64,000 nucleotides of DNA from the NCBI GenBank assembly GCA_030062745.1, contig CP099848.1, forward strand, positions 23,066,378 through 23,130,377, read 5' to 3'. Position numbers and translations under genes: made by a program. Shown here piece after piece: positions 34,529-46,072 of this stretch. Position 1 is the first letter of the stretch, and each line of letters starts with the position of its first letter. Below the pieces are notes generated by a model. That model was not told where the DNA came from, did not search any database, and saw only the letters and a list, made by a program, of their open reading frames with translations. The stretch is from Capitulum mitella (Eukaryota > Arthropoda > Thecostraca > Pollicipedomorpha > Pollicipedidae).

Positions 34529-34914
34529 AGGCAGTCCTTCTAGACATTTGTTGGTAAAGGTGATCTCATATTTGGCATTAATGGGTTTTTTGTCTTTCTC
34601 TTGATTTCGGATGTTTCGTTTCTTAGCCTCGTTTAGGACACATATTAAATCATTAATGACAGTCATTTAAATATACTCATTCTGTGTAAGAACTTTTCCG
34701 TTTTTCGTTTCTTCCGTTTTTTCCGATTTTTCTTATGCTTGTTTTTACATGCTAAAGAAGTTCATCAGTGAAATTATTGATATTACTTACATAGTATTGT
34801 TATACAAAATGAATATATTTCAACGACTGTCATTGGCCATTTAATACATACCATAAGGAGCCTATGAAACGAAACATCCAAAATCGAGAGAGAAATCAGA
34901 GAAGCTCATTAATG

Positions 34915-34920
<6 letters not shown>
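34485..34920. repeat. Inverted repeat arms (34572-34625 and 34863-34918) edged by (GT)n and (AT)n
   Basis: TTTGGCATTAATGGG..GGATGTTTCGTTTCTTA at 34572 recurs inverted at 34863-34918. The arms are about 50 bases with a 240-base centre. A (GT)n tract lies just outside the left arm (34485-34527) and (AT)n outside the right (34917-34957). The right arm continues the inverted Penelope tail, so the left arm may be its second terminal piece. Confidence 0.65.
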
Positions 34921-34962
<42 letters not shown>

Positions 34963-35092
34963 TATATTCACATAGATGACCTGTTACCACAGTTCCTTTT
35001 CGATCACCCCACATGCCTAACGTTACGCTATGTTTTAATTGCTTGCTGAGCGCCGGTGAGTGGTCGTAAATGAGAAATGCTTGCAACAACAT
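34917..35092 (-). pseudogene. Inverted tail fragment of a second Penelope-like copy
   Basis: Read on the minus strand from 35092, the frame LIYDHSPALSKQLK..VTLGMWGDRK followed by TVVTGHLCEYMY matches the end of the plus-strand copy (FIHDHFPAFNKQLK..ITRGLWDDRK, then TVVRGHLCGYMY after its stop). It runs into an (AT)n tract. Inverted, 5'-truncated tails abutting a copy are common for this group (family knowledge). Confidence 0.78.
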
Positions 35093-35109
35093 CAGTTTCC
35101 TTTTATCAC

Positions 35110-36170
35110 TGAACCTCTTTAGAACTCGTTAGCGCACAAAGGATCGCTAGTGCCATCTCCAACGTATCAGCTGGCAAAGAAGCTGAAAGGACTTCTGTCG
35201 CCGTACACGTCATCAGGACACAGCCTCTACTCGAGAGACGATGAGAGGATCCAAACCTTCATGTCTCTTAACTTCACTGGGAGCCGAAATTCTCTTCTCG
35301 GATGTGCCTGTTGATGGGACCAGTGAAATCGTTCTGGACCAAGTCTACCATCGCCCGACTCTATCACTACTCAAGCTCATCCGTAATATCCCGGAAAGGC
35401 TGCTGCTTTGCACCATAAAACATCTTTTTCGTGTACCAAACGGCAGGCTCTATCGTCAAGTCGCTGGTATGGCAATGGGGTCCTCTCTTGGACTGTTTGC
35501 GAACTTCGACATGGGCTGGCTGGAAAAAGAAGAGTTAAAGGATGACAAACTGCGACCGGACGTATTCTGCCGATGTGCCGATGACATATTTGTAGATGTG
35601 CGCCATGATGAACACCTCAAATAGCTCAAGACAGCTCTGGAAAGGAAACCTGTGCTGAAATTCACCCATTAATTGAGAATTAACAACACAACACCGTTCC
35701 TTGACATCCAGGTGAACACTTCGAACACCACTCACAACACAACACTACGTGATCTAGTCCTGCAAAAGTAATCTGTCGGCCAAAAACACCACCCTCAAGA
35801 ACACCATTGTAGTCTGTAACTTGAAATGTTCATATGAGAAATACAGACGTCATAACGTGGACTACATCGGTGTCACAACAAGTTCATTGTCAGGAAGGCT
35901 GAGGATGTACTTGAAAGACTGAGCTCCTCGTGACCACATGCTCCAGCGGCACAGCACTATGCTGTCAAGAGGACATTTGACGGGAAACACCCGAGTTCTA
36001 AAGAGATCCATGATAAAAGGGAGCTGATGGTGATGGAAACACTTTTCATTCACGACCACTTCCCGGCATTCAACAAGCAGTTAAAATCTAACATAACGCG
36101 AGGCCTGTGGGATGATCGAAAATGAACTGTGGTAAGAGGCCATCTATGTGGATATATGTATAGGAATATT
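35110..36170 (+). pseudogene. Penelope-like retroelement: reverse transcriptase plus GIY-YIG endonuclease, decayed
   Basis: Frame pieces in order: about 35150-35240 gives YQLAKKLKGLLSPYTSSGH, a lead-in typical of Penelope RTs. 35241-35624 gives ILFSDVPVDGTSE, then RLYRQVAGMAMGSSLG (RT motif usually G.AMGSPL) and CADDIFV in place of YxDD. At 35823-36125, after breaks, comes the endonuclease: HNVDYIGVTTSSLSGRLRMY (the YIG and the R of GIY-YIG) and, one frame on, FIHDHFPAFNKQLK up to a stop at 36123. This RT plus GIY-YIG combination defines Penelope-like elements. Several stops and frameshifts, and probably 5' truncation. Confidence 0.8.
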
Positions 36171-36504
36171 ATGTCTTTTTTCATTGTCTTTTATGCAGGT
36201 CATCCAGGTCAGGTTCTGCTCATTCGAAGTATTTGCGACACTAATTTGGTGGAGAATGTGTCTGGGTTTTTACATGGAATGTGGCGATTCAGTTTGGAAC
36301 GTGACGGTTCAGTTAAGGTCTTCTGGAGATTGAAATAGTAACTCTGAAACGTCAGATATAAGGACACATAAATGAGTAAGACTGGCAATTTGATTGGCGA
36401 TCTTCCTTTGTCTATGCAAACGAACATAAGACATACCAAAAAAAGAAAAAAAACCCACCAAAGGAAACAACGCATTGGTCATTAAGGAAACATATATATG
36501 CATT

Positions 36505-36506
<2 letters not shown>

Positions 36507-36547
<41 letters not shown>
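36507..36547. repeat. (TA)n microsatellite
   Basis: About 20 units, 340 bases beyond the Penelope-like element. Confidence 0.95.
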
Positions 36548-36549
<2 letters not shown>

Positions 36550-36804
36550 TCCATATGTCCCTGAACTCAATCATAACTGAAGCTCAGCTTATGACTCTGG
36601 ACCCGCTTTGCATCGATTTACTTAAAATAGCGCACTTAATCAGAATCAGAATCGATTTCCCGCTCTGGAAATCCGGAAGTGAATCGATTCACTTGAGGCA
36701 TGGACATTTTCACATGGGCAAATCACCACATGTTACATAGCCAAGTACGATCAGATGTAGTCCCTCTTACTGTACAGTATTTTCCAGACTTTGAAACGTA
36801 CCTC

Positions 36805-38009
36805 TTAACCCTATTCCCGGAGGGCTAGACGGTATGGCCGATTCCCGGCAGGGGGGACGGATTCGGCCCCCCCTGAGATCTCGAGAACTACTTATCCGAT
36901 TTCATTGCAACAAACGGCAATCGATTTGCCGTGACGTGAACTACATTTTTATAAAAAGAAATTTTCAAAATTTTGAAATTTGTGGATACAGGGGGCAAAA
37001 ATGTCAAAATGGGGGGTACTTTTGGACTTCTTATAACTCCGTTGTTCATCGACCAATTTCGATGAAACTGGCATGAATCGAGAGATTATGGATAGGGCTT
37101 TTACCATGGGTATGCAAATTTGAAATTTTGAGAAAATTCATGGGCGTTCACAGGGTTTCAAAAATAGGGGGATTAGTTTTCTAATAACGGAATGAACAAA
37201 AGAGGCCAAAACACTTTTTTAGCTTCTGCTAGTCATGTTATGCTAAAGAAGTACAAATCGCATTACAACGTTTGTATAATGTTAGCATAGGCGGTGCCAG
37301 GGACATAAAAAAGGGGAACTGTCATGGTCACACGTTCTTCAGATCAACTTGTGACCTTTGACCTTAAATGACCTCCAGTGACCTTGGGGTCACCTGGAAT
37401 GATGTCGTGTGCATTCAATATTATCTGTAAACGTTTTTAATCGATTAAATTCACTCTATTCCAAAAAATTCATTTTTTGGCTTTTGCGATATAGGGTACG
37501 CGCACTGACATTTTAGGTCATCTTCGTGACCCGACCTGATATCAAGCTGAAACTTGGTACACTAGTAGAGGGCACCTTTCTACGTCATCTGTATTCCGGG
37601 TTTGGCATTTGGAAAAACGGCGCCGAAATTATTGCAAAAAAGCAAATTTTGACTTTTGACCTTGACCTGACCTTGTAAAGTGACCTCAGATAAACAAAAT
37701 TAAATATGCACATTGCCCAACTATTTAGCTATACATTCATATAAAGTTTTAAGTTCTATCTTAAAAACTCTGTTCTTGGCAGACATTTTCCTTTTACCCT
37801 CAACATGGCCAAAAATGACCTGAGGTGCCTCCCAAAAACGTTGCCTGGCTCCGCCCCTGAGCAAAATAGAATTTCGAAATTTTGTCACGGCGCGTAGAAG
37901 GAATAGCTAGGAAAAGTTTCGTGAAGCTGCGTTAAAAAGCCTAGAATTGGCAAGCAAAAAACCCGAGGGGGGGGGCGGATTCCGCCCCCCCTGCCGGGAA
38001 TAGGGTTAA
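36805..38009. mobile_element. TTAA-flanked non-autonomous element with a 12-bp perfect TIR
   Basis: TTAA at 36805-36808 and 38006-38009 flanks perfect 12-bp inverted repeats, CCCTATTCCCGG at 36809 and CCGGGAATAGGG at 37994, followed by G/C-run palindromes. No ORF of note. The interior is rich in nuclear-receptor half-sites: an exact DR1 (TGACCTTTGACCT, 37352-37364) and TGACCTTGACCTGACCTTG at 37657. It is the best-preserved member of its family here and the template for recognising the copies at 9036 and 52.1 kb. Confidence 0.85.
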
Positions 38010-38265
38010 CGCAACAGAATGTTCTGGTATGTCGGCGAGGCATTGTTAAATCATTGCAAGCCTTTTTCACAATGAAGAATTTAAGCTCTCATATTACCAT
38101 GCATGATTAATAAAACTTTACGTGCTTCTGAGACTAAATGCGGCTTAAAGCCACGAGCATTTGTCGCATGGGTTTCATTACTGAGGTATGTCGGAAAATC
38201 CTGACATAACTCACTTTCGTATCATAATTTCATATTCTACCGCTTTACGGCTTCATTCCGGACAG

Positions 38266-39202
38266 TTAATTTTTGCCGGGCCGGTTGGAGGGATTTATGG
38301 GAACCTTATTCCGGTTTTTCGAGAATGGCTAAATAACAAAAGGGTGCAAAGACACGAAACTAGAAACCACTTTTTCATACATTCTTTTTACACATTTTGT
38401 CAACTTTTTAATTCCATGTCACGTCAGGTCACTGATCCAGGACAGGTGAAGTAAGACCATATTTCGAAAAAGTAAAACGTCGTAACTTTTTGTCAGATGC
38501 TTCGATTAACTTGAACTTTGCTACAATGACAAAGCAGGACAGATGTAACAATTCTGTTATCTCCGATTTTTCGGAAATGTCAATGTCGGTAGTCTTAGGT
38601 CAGGTAAACTTTTGACTTTTTAGATAATCAACTGAAATTATGGGTCTAATTCGGTAAACTATGAACAAAGTATCTGATGCTTGTTACACCTTTTGCACAT
38701 GTTCGTATGGCTTTTGATCCGTGATCAAAAGCCAAGGTCAGGTCAGGTTTTATACCGAATTTTGAAACCCGCGGCCGAAAGTAATTCGTCGGTTTCCTGG
38801 TTCAGAATGTATATCATGAGTCGTATGAGCTTTAGAAGCACTCATATATAGTATGAGCTTAGTTTACGGGATTGACCTAATCTCATTTTGCCTAAGGTGA
38901 CCTCATCTGACATTCTGAAAAATACTGCTTGTTTTCAGTGCGTACCCACTTTGTATTGCCACAAACGGTACGAAACCCCAACCATCCTTACTTCCTGTTA
39001 ATTTTTTCCTGCCCCAGTCCTGTTATTTTTGGTCGACTAAAAGCCAGAATAAAAAAGCCTGAATATCGTTAAAATGCCTGTCCAATATTGGGTTTTTACA
39101 TTGCAACCGCGCCCGCCGCCCGTTGTCTATACGAAGTACGTGAAAGGGATGGTCTTATGAACCCCTCCCCCCAATGAATCCCTCCTGGCCCGGCGAAGGT
39201 AG
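38266..39202. mobile_element. Probable TTAA-type non-autonomous element
   Basis: TTAA at 38266, then GCCGGGCC..GGAGGGATT near 38275. The right end at about 39168-39196 carries the inverted counterpart AATCCCTCCTGGCCCGGC. The right target site is not preserved. The interior has the same AGGTCA-rich character, for example AAGGTCAGGTCAGG from 38734. It begins only 257 bases after the neighbouring element ends. Confidence 0.55.
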
Positions 39203-40249
39203 ATCCAGAGGCCGGCTCGGCGAGAGTTTGACAGCCTCGAAAGCCAAAAGAAGGTCGACAAATGCTGATGTCGTCAGATAGTTGACATAAACCTGTGGCG
39301 CACGTAAGACTGACTGATGGCTGAGTACGGTCCGACATTTATACACAGGCCGAAGAGTCAGAACGTGCCTTTTGGGGTTTTACCGGGGCTTACAGGCCCT
39401 CACAACAAAGGGGAATAAACAACTGCACCCGATCCAAAGAGCTGATTTCTACTTAGCGCATTCACAACTGCATGCGTCGGAACAGTTTTTCGTTGCCGTG
39501 AATGTCACTAGAATTTGCCAGACCGCATGAAATTCGTTTCTGGTAATTGCTACGTGCAATGCCGAAGGAAATAACCGAAAGGGAAACTGCAAACCAACAG
39601 TGTTTGACAACGAAGTTTTTTGGCCAAATATTTTGATATACTACCGCTATAATGAACCCTTGCTGAGCCTGCTTCAAAAATTAAAAACACCTTTGGAAAA
39701 GCCTTGTCGAAAATGGAAGAAAACACTTGGCTTTTTAATGGGGTGTGTTAAGGTCACCAGAGGTCATCTAATAGCTTGTTGACAGTTTGAGCACAAGATT
39801 TATTTGTCTAATTTGTAAAACTCGCCTACGACCAGAGGCTGAGGTTCAGCGCTCCACATGCCTGCTTGCGGAATGTAGTGTATGTCGTCGCCTGTGTTCA
39901 GCCTTTATCGCGCTAGGGACACGAAGGAAAAACTACACAAACATTACGAGTACTTAGTCGATATTCGGTCACACCACACAGGCAGAATGAAAGGATGGAA
40001 GACCTTATGCAGTCGCGTGTCTCAGGTGCATCAAAGATCTTTACCGACCAGGTTTCCATTGGAGTCTACGTCAGTCTTGTTTTTCAGCTTAACATCCGCC
40101 TGATTCTAGAGCACGGTGTACGCTGTTTTTACACCACGAAAACACATCAGAGTGAACGTTGTTTGCACAGCACACACGGGCGGTCGCCGGAGCGCGAGGA
40201 GGCCGCAAAACAGGCGGCGTCTGGCGAGGGCCTGTTTGCCGCCCGCTCC
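39203..40249. other. Intergenic, no gene recognised
   Basis: Ordinary sequence leading into the GC-rich minisatellite block; no splice-supported exon. Confidence 0.45.
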
Positions 40250-40506
40250 ATCATCGGACCGGAGACGTCGTCCGGGACCTCAGACGCCGTCCGGGACCTC
40301 AGACATCGGACCGGGGACGCCGTCCGGGACCTCAGACATCGGACCGGAGACGCCGCCGGGACCTCAGAGATCGGACTGGAGACGCCGTCCGGGACCTCAG
40401 ACATCGGACCGGAGACGCCGTCCGGGACCTCAGACATCGGACCGGAGACGCCGTCCGGGACCTCAGACATCGGACCGGAGACGCCGTCCGGGACCTCAGA
40501 CGTCCC
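40250..40506 (+). repeat. 33-bp minisatellite, about eight units, open in a frame (TSDIGPETPSG)
   Basis: Unit GGGACCTCAGACATCGGACC plus GGAGACGCCGTCC, 33 bases and thus 11 codons, repeated about eight times with minor variants and two short units at the start. Because the period is a multiple of three, several frames stay open; one frame of 267 codons spans 39995-40798. No signal peptide or domain supports a protein, but the surrounding GC-rich block (40180-40790) could be an exon of an unknown gene. Confidence 0.85.
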
Positions 40507-41364
40507 GCGGCGTGCGCAGGCTGAAAACAGCGCAGCTCGGCTCGTGCCGGCGGCGCAAGACGGCGGGCTCGAAACGGCAGCCTGGAGCCAGCCGCTGCCG
40601 CGGTCCAGGCAGGAGCCGCCCGGCCGCTTTGTCGGCCGCCGCTGTCCGGCAGGACGGAGCCGGGCATTGCTGGCGTGTTGCTGCGGCGCCGGCCCAGACG
40701 GCGGAGGATTTGGTGAGACCGAACAAGCCGAGCGCGACCGGCGGGGGCGACGAGGGGGGGGTCGACTGAACGGAGGTCGTCTGAAGTCGGCGGAATGAAT
40801 GGGGAACCAATCTGCGGCGGTGAAAAAGGGGAGTGACGAATTCAGCCGAGTGAAGCTCTACGAAATTTGCCTTAAAAAGATTTGTATTGTTCAGTCTGAT
40901 GTAGTTCCTGGGCGTGCCGTTGGTGCATGTGTGAATAGATATCTGGACGTAAATGCAAATGTTCCCGCAATGAGTTTCCATCCATGGGAATATTCGACCC
41001 AAGCTCGGCTAATCAGTATGCCATAAATCCAACTCTCTGTGGTTCCTGACGATGCCATTAACACTTATTTCGTGCTTTCAGCTGAAGATTTAGTCCAACA
41101 AATTCGCTCGAACTGTCATGAGGCAAAATCGAAGTCGTAGTTTCCGACATCTCAGGACAGGGTCAGAATAAGCTCCCTCCAGCAGAACTGAACTGTTATA
41201 GGAGATATATGACTGAGTTGAAGGAAATGGAAAATATAGAATTAAGTGTAAAGAACTGGGCCAGCTGTGCGATGTCACAACCTCGACCCCCACCCTGAGG
41301 CAAGAGCGCAGGCCAAGTTTAGGCCGGACGCCGCCGGCGAATGGACGACAGTCAATCGCCATCT

Positions 41365-41438
41365 AGTCCTCGTTAGCTCAGTGGACAGACATTCGGACTC
41401 ATAATCGCAACGTCCTGGGTTCGAATTCGGCGCCACCA
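41365..41438 (+). pseudogene. tRNA-Met(CAT)-like pseudogene or tRNA-derived SINE head
   Basis: Shows an A-box-like TTAGCTCAGTGG, a CAT anticodon in CTCATAA, a B box GGTTCGAATTC and a terminal GCCACCA. The acceptor, anticodon and T stems pair poorly (TCGGA against TCGCA; CTGGG against TCGGC), so it is not a working tRNA. The encoded-looking CCA and the following unrelated tail suggest a retroposed copy. Confidence 0.6.
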
Positions 41439-41439
41439 G

Positions 41440-43668
41440 CTTCCGGTCAGTGACACTTGCGGTGCGCATTGAACTTTGGACGCCAGAGCCCAAACGACTG
41501 CGTCCCTTAATCCAAACCAACAAACCAATCGCTCGTCAGCTATGTAACTGTGAAGTCACCTTATTGGTCTATGTAGATATTGAACACAACGAATGGTTAT
41601 AAATTGCAATGAAGGATAGACTGAGTTGCTACTTTGAGGCTAAATGGGATGGATTCCAAGCTTCCTACAGATTTCTTTTTTAAACAATGCAACAAATGTG
41701 GGAAACTGAAGTCGATATTCAGCTCTGATATTTGTATTTGCGAACAAAAGCACTGCATCCACACAGCGTTCAATGCCCGACATAGGCGTTCAGCCGTTTA
41801 ATTGCTACGGGACACGACGGGCTGGGCTGTTCAAGACAGCGCTGTTTTCCCATGAGGGTCTGGGACAAGCCAGGAGACGTCGGATTAAAGCCAAATTAGG
41901 CCGACGCCGGCCGGAGCGTCGTGGATGGGCGTAATGGCCCATTGGTGGCCCAGCTGGTTTCCGCTCCACTCCTGGGTACCAATTACTGTCCAGAGCAGTT
42001 GCCAGGCTTGGCTGCAATTTGTCAAGGTAATGCTTTGAGCTGGAGCACTGTCAACCAGTAGTTTTTTGCAACTTGTTCCAACGCCTTAGAGGACCCAGTT
42101 GGCTGTCTTGTGTCACCAAACGTTTGGGAGGGAGGAGGCATGGCCTAATGAATGGCTTGCGCTAGTGGCGATTGGATTGTCAGAAACCACACCAAGAAGA
42201 TTCACAGAACATTTGTTGATCCCGGCTGGATCAATATTGTGGTTGCCAGAATCCGAAGCCTAAGGATTCTCTCAGGGGTCTCGAATATGTTCTTGCGTTT
42301 GGTTTGCATTCGCACTGCAGCTGAGGATTCGGATTCGGAGGATTCGAATGTTCGGCCGAATGTTCGGATTCGGCGATCGTTCGAGTCTTAATTTTAACCT
42401 TGAAATATTCCGTGGACATCCGTTTCACCACTTTCATTCAAATTTTCGCCAAATATTCGAGTGTCTGCCGAGCCTTCAAATACTTTGCACTTCGCTGCAG
42501 AATCTGAAGAGACATAGAAACTAAATCATACATAACCAAACAGAATGCTGATCGGAGCATTGCCCATCGTTGTTTTGAGAGCAATGCTGAGAGTGACACT
42601 ATTAAGACATGCCCGCCCGCTCCCCACTGTGGCACGGGTCTGTCCGTCATATTTCGCGGGGAGATGAGGAGCCTCGAGAATAATCTGGCATTCTCCCCGT
42701 GTCCGCCAGCGACGGGCAAAGACGCCGAGTTGGTATCGGTCGGTGAGTGAAGTTGGACACCACCGTAAAGTACATATGTTACAAAGAACCTCTTTATATT
42801 GTCTTTTCTTTTGGTCTTCTAAGACGAATACAGGGAGCCGGTCACTCAATACATTAATTAGCATTGTGCGTGCAATAGACTTCAGCACATATGCTGATTT
42901 TCCATTATCTCGGGCATATACTAGTTCGAAACCTGGAGTAAAAAAAATGTGGCACCGGGAGTTCCTCGCATAGTAGTCTAGCGATTGCAACTATTAACTT
43001 TTGTTACGAGGATGTGGCCATTTTTAAACATGTCGTGTTTAGCACGATCTTAACCATGTTTAATTGCTCTCTTTCAACAGAAGCAAAAACGCGTACGTAG
43101 ATCGTCCACAAAAATTACGCTTTTGCTGCCGATATATGTATACAGTGGAAAGATTACAGATTCCTAATAATTTCAGGGTTGGTGTGGATGTTTTCCGATG
43201 CTCATCTTTTCCTCAAACTTATCATGCTGGAGCGTGGTGTCTTGTAAAAGAACGAAGTTTGACGTTTTGTACTTCTGTTTTCAGAGCAGCTTGACTCCCG
43301 ACCAGGGCGCCCTCTGCCGCTGACGTCATGCCCCCCCTCCTCGGCAGGTGCCTAGCCGCTGTCCGTTTTGAGCTCGGAACAGGCCGCAGCTTTAAAGTTT
43401 TGCAACTTGTTCATACAGTTACGAATGTCTGGCTTTTAACGCATTGTTCGATCCGATTACTGGAATGTACCCATCCGAATATTCGAATCCCAAAATCTAT
43501 CCAAATTCTCAGCTCTAAGTCGTACGCGCTTCAGTGGTGCATCCAGGAATCATAAGAAAGGCGGCAATGTATAAGGCGTCTTTCTATGTACTTCAGCTGA
43601 TCGTTACCAACTAAAATTACCTGGAACGAGTCACTGCAAGCTTTTCTACATCATTAGAACGCAAGAAA
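41440..43668. other. Intergenic, no gene recognised
   Basis: A 154-codon minus-strand frame at 42526-42990 lacks any recognised domain and overlaps other open frames. A GATTCGG-rich patch is at 42325-42385. Confidence 0.4.
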
Positions 43669-44235
43669 ATGCAGTGGTGGTTATCCATCCTCCGTCATCC
43701 ATCGTCAGTCGCCATCACCGTCCCTGCTTCTGTCTGGGCTCTTTTCCCATTCCTGTCCATGTTCCGATCTCCCTCCCCCGTTCCAAACCTAATTCTGACC
43801 TCCTATCCCCGCGATCCTCTGCCCCGGCCCCTTGTTCCAGTTCCCTGTTCCTTATTTCCGTTCTCTTGCCTTGCTCCCTGTCCCCATCCCCGTTCCTTGT
43901 TTCCTGTCACCTGTCTCTTGTACGTCGTACCGGTTCCAGTTTCCTGAAACGGCCCCCTATCCCGGCTTTTCCGTGTCCCATGAACCGGGCCATGGCTGCT
44001 TGTCCCATGTGCAGTGCCATGTCACAGCCCTCTGTCCCTCCTCAAACCCTGTTCCCGTTTCTTTTCTTGTTCCAGACTCTGGCCCCGTCTTCCTTTCCGA
44101 CCCAGGCCAGGTCCCTGTCCGGTACCCCGCTCCATGTTCGTTCCAGGTTCCATCTCTACCGCTGTCCCCGTCTTGCCTTTGTTGCTGTTTATGTCCCTTT
44201 CCTTGTCTGATGTTCTTGTCTGTATCCCCGCTATG
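43669..44235 (+). repeat. Pyrimidine-rich cryptic repeat (CCTGTTCC-like)
   Basis: Over about 560 bases the plus strand is dominated by C and T in loose CCxTTCC/TGTCCC units. The overlapping long frames are by-products of the low purine content. Such mirror-like tracts can form triplex DNA. Confidence 0.7.
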
Positions 44236-45509
44236 GTTTCTTTACGTTGTTCGCCTGCGTGACAAGTGACCATGATTGTAGACAGTGAGGAATCACCATC
44301 AATCTACATACCATTGTTATGACAGTGTCTGTTATTTGGCGGCAGCTTTAGACTCCAGCAAAGGCGAATGACTGCATTTCCACCTGTGCGGTAGAACAGC
44401 CGGTGGACATAGAGCCAGACTATCAGTCCATTTTTTTGCCAAATCACGGCAAGAACCGACTTCCTTTCAGGCACACATCGCGAAGTGGTGTGTAAAACCT
44501 GACACTGCTTTGGCGGTATCAAAACGGCAACCGACTGGCTCTTTGCTTCTGTCAATATTGTTTCCTAAAACAATCTTTCATCTGTCCGAGATCCCGAGTT
44601 GAACAAAAATGATGAAGAGAGCGCGAACGCCTCACTTTGAGCGCGTGCCGCGACTACCCCGCACGGACGACGGACGAACCTGCGAGACGATTTGCAGTTG
44701 GTAACTTGATACGTTGGGCTGTGTGGTCCCTGACTTCATGTCACTGGTGGTTTCCGAGATCCAGCCCCTTTCTTGAAACCATGGAAAACGGCAGCGTTGT
44801 GTGTCTACGCGATGTGTCGACGCGGTCTATTATGGTTTGGTCAGTTTTATTTTTTGTCTTTTTTGTCTTTGGGCTGGGAATTGAAAATTTCTGGATAATG
44901 GCAGTTTTTACGTGATATTTACGGTATTTACCAATTCTCATTTACGTGATACCATGTAACATGGCATGAAGCCAACCTATTCACAGAAAAATTTTGAATA
45001 TTTCCCTGTCCGTCCCAGGGTGCCAGGACTCTTGATAAAAAAGAAATGCTATTCAAGGGATATATGTGCATTAGACAATCAAGCAAACAAAAATCCGGTT
45101 TTCATCGCATGTTGATTGCTTTCGCTCGCTTCGCCTACACCGTTTGGACATTGAAGACAAAACCCCTTGCCGGACGACGGGTGACTACCAACCACTTGGG
45201 ATTTTTCTCTCGACTGGAGGCGACCGGCCCGTGTCGAGAGAACGACAGTGAACGCAGCAAGTGACAGTGAAAATGTGGTAGCTTCTCTCCGTGTAGCCTG
45301 AAAAGGAGTAAACGTACCATTGGAATAAAACGAAACGTTCCACACGCTCGTTTTTGCCTCATTGCTCTAACTTCGTTAGAAAAACTGTGGGATGGCAACC
45401 ACCCTTTTTCGTTTGGGGCGCAGGTGAAGATTCTCAGGTCCGACGAGGGTGAGACTCACGATTTCAGTAGCATATCAAAAGACCATACTAAAGGCCAGAA
45501 CCAAAACGA

Positions 45510-46072
45510 TTAATAATAATAGCCCGTTTCCATGACAGGATTGCATGACAAGTCAAATTTCCCTCGGGAGGGAAATTGGGACTACAAGATGTGTTTCCAT
45601 GCCCTAAGCAGGAAATCCGGATTACAGCGTTACTTCGGACTTCTCGGATCTGCCGCCAGTTATGGCGCGTATGAGGCATTTCCCTCCACGGTGTGAGGAA
45701 ATACATTCCACAGTAGATTACCATATGAATTGAGTGGTTGTGAGAGGATGGCGCTGCATGTGAAATCCGAGAACGTCGTATTGCCAGTTCATCGTTTTTT
45801 TCCCAACAATTTTTTTTTACCCCATCACACAAAAGGTCGGTTTTCGTCTACAAAATAAATGAGACGTGCTTGCAGGACCCTAAAACAAACGTGGCACGTA
45901 ATGCTATAGTATGCTTCCAGTTCACGGGAAATCCGGATTTTCCCGGGAACTTTGTTTTTTAGTCCGGGTTTGAAAATCCAATCCAGTTTGATGAAAAGGT
46001 TATTTCCATGACCTCTGAAATCAGGATTAGAAGGGAAATCCTGATTTGCTAGTGCTATAGAGACGTGGTTAA
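45510..46072. mobile_element. Putative non-autonomous DNA element with AAATCC.GGATT palindromes
   Basis: Edges share TTAA (45510, 46069) and weak inverted tips: AGCCCGTTTCCATGACAGGA against CCACGTCTCTATAGCACTAGC. Inside, GGAAATCCGGATT-type palindromes recur at about 45608, 45917 and 46017, and TTTCCCTCGGGAGGGAAA is at about 45560. No ORF. The boundary pairing is weak. Confidence 0.4.

Noticed and set aside
42526..42990. 154-codon minus-strand frame
   Set aside because: No recognisable domain, no splice support and overlapping open frames; length alone is not enough.
43674..44269. Frames of 145-178 codons rich in Pro, Ser, Cys, Phe
   Set aside because: Caused by the purine-poor strand; no domain or codon pattern.
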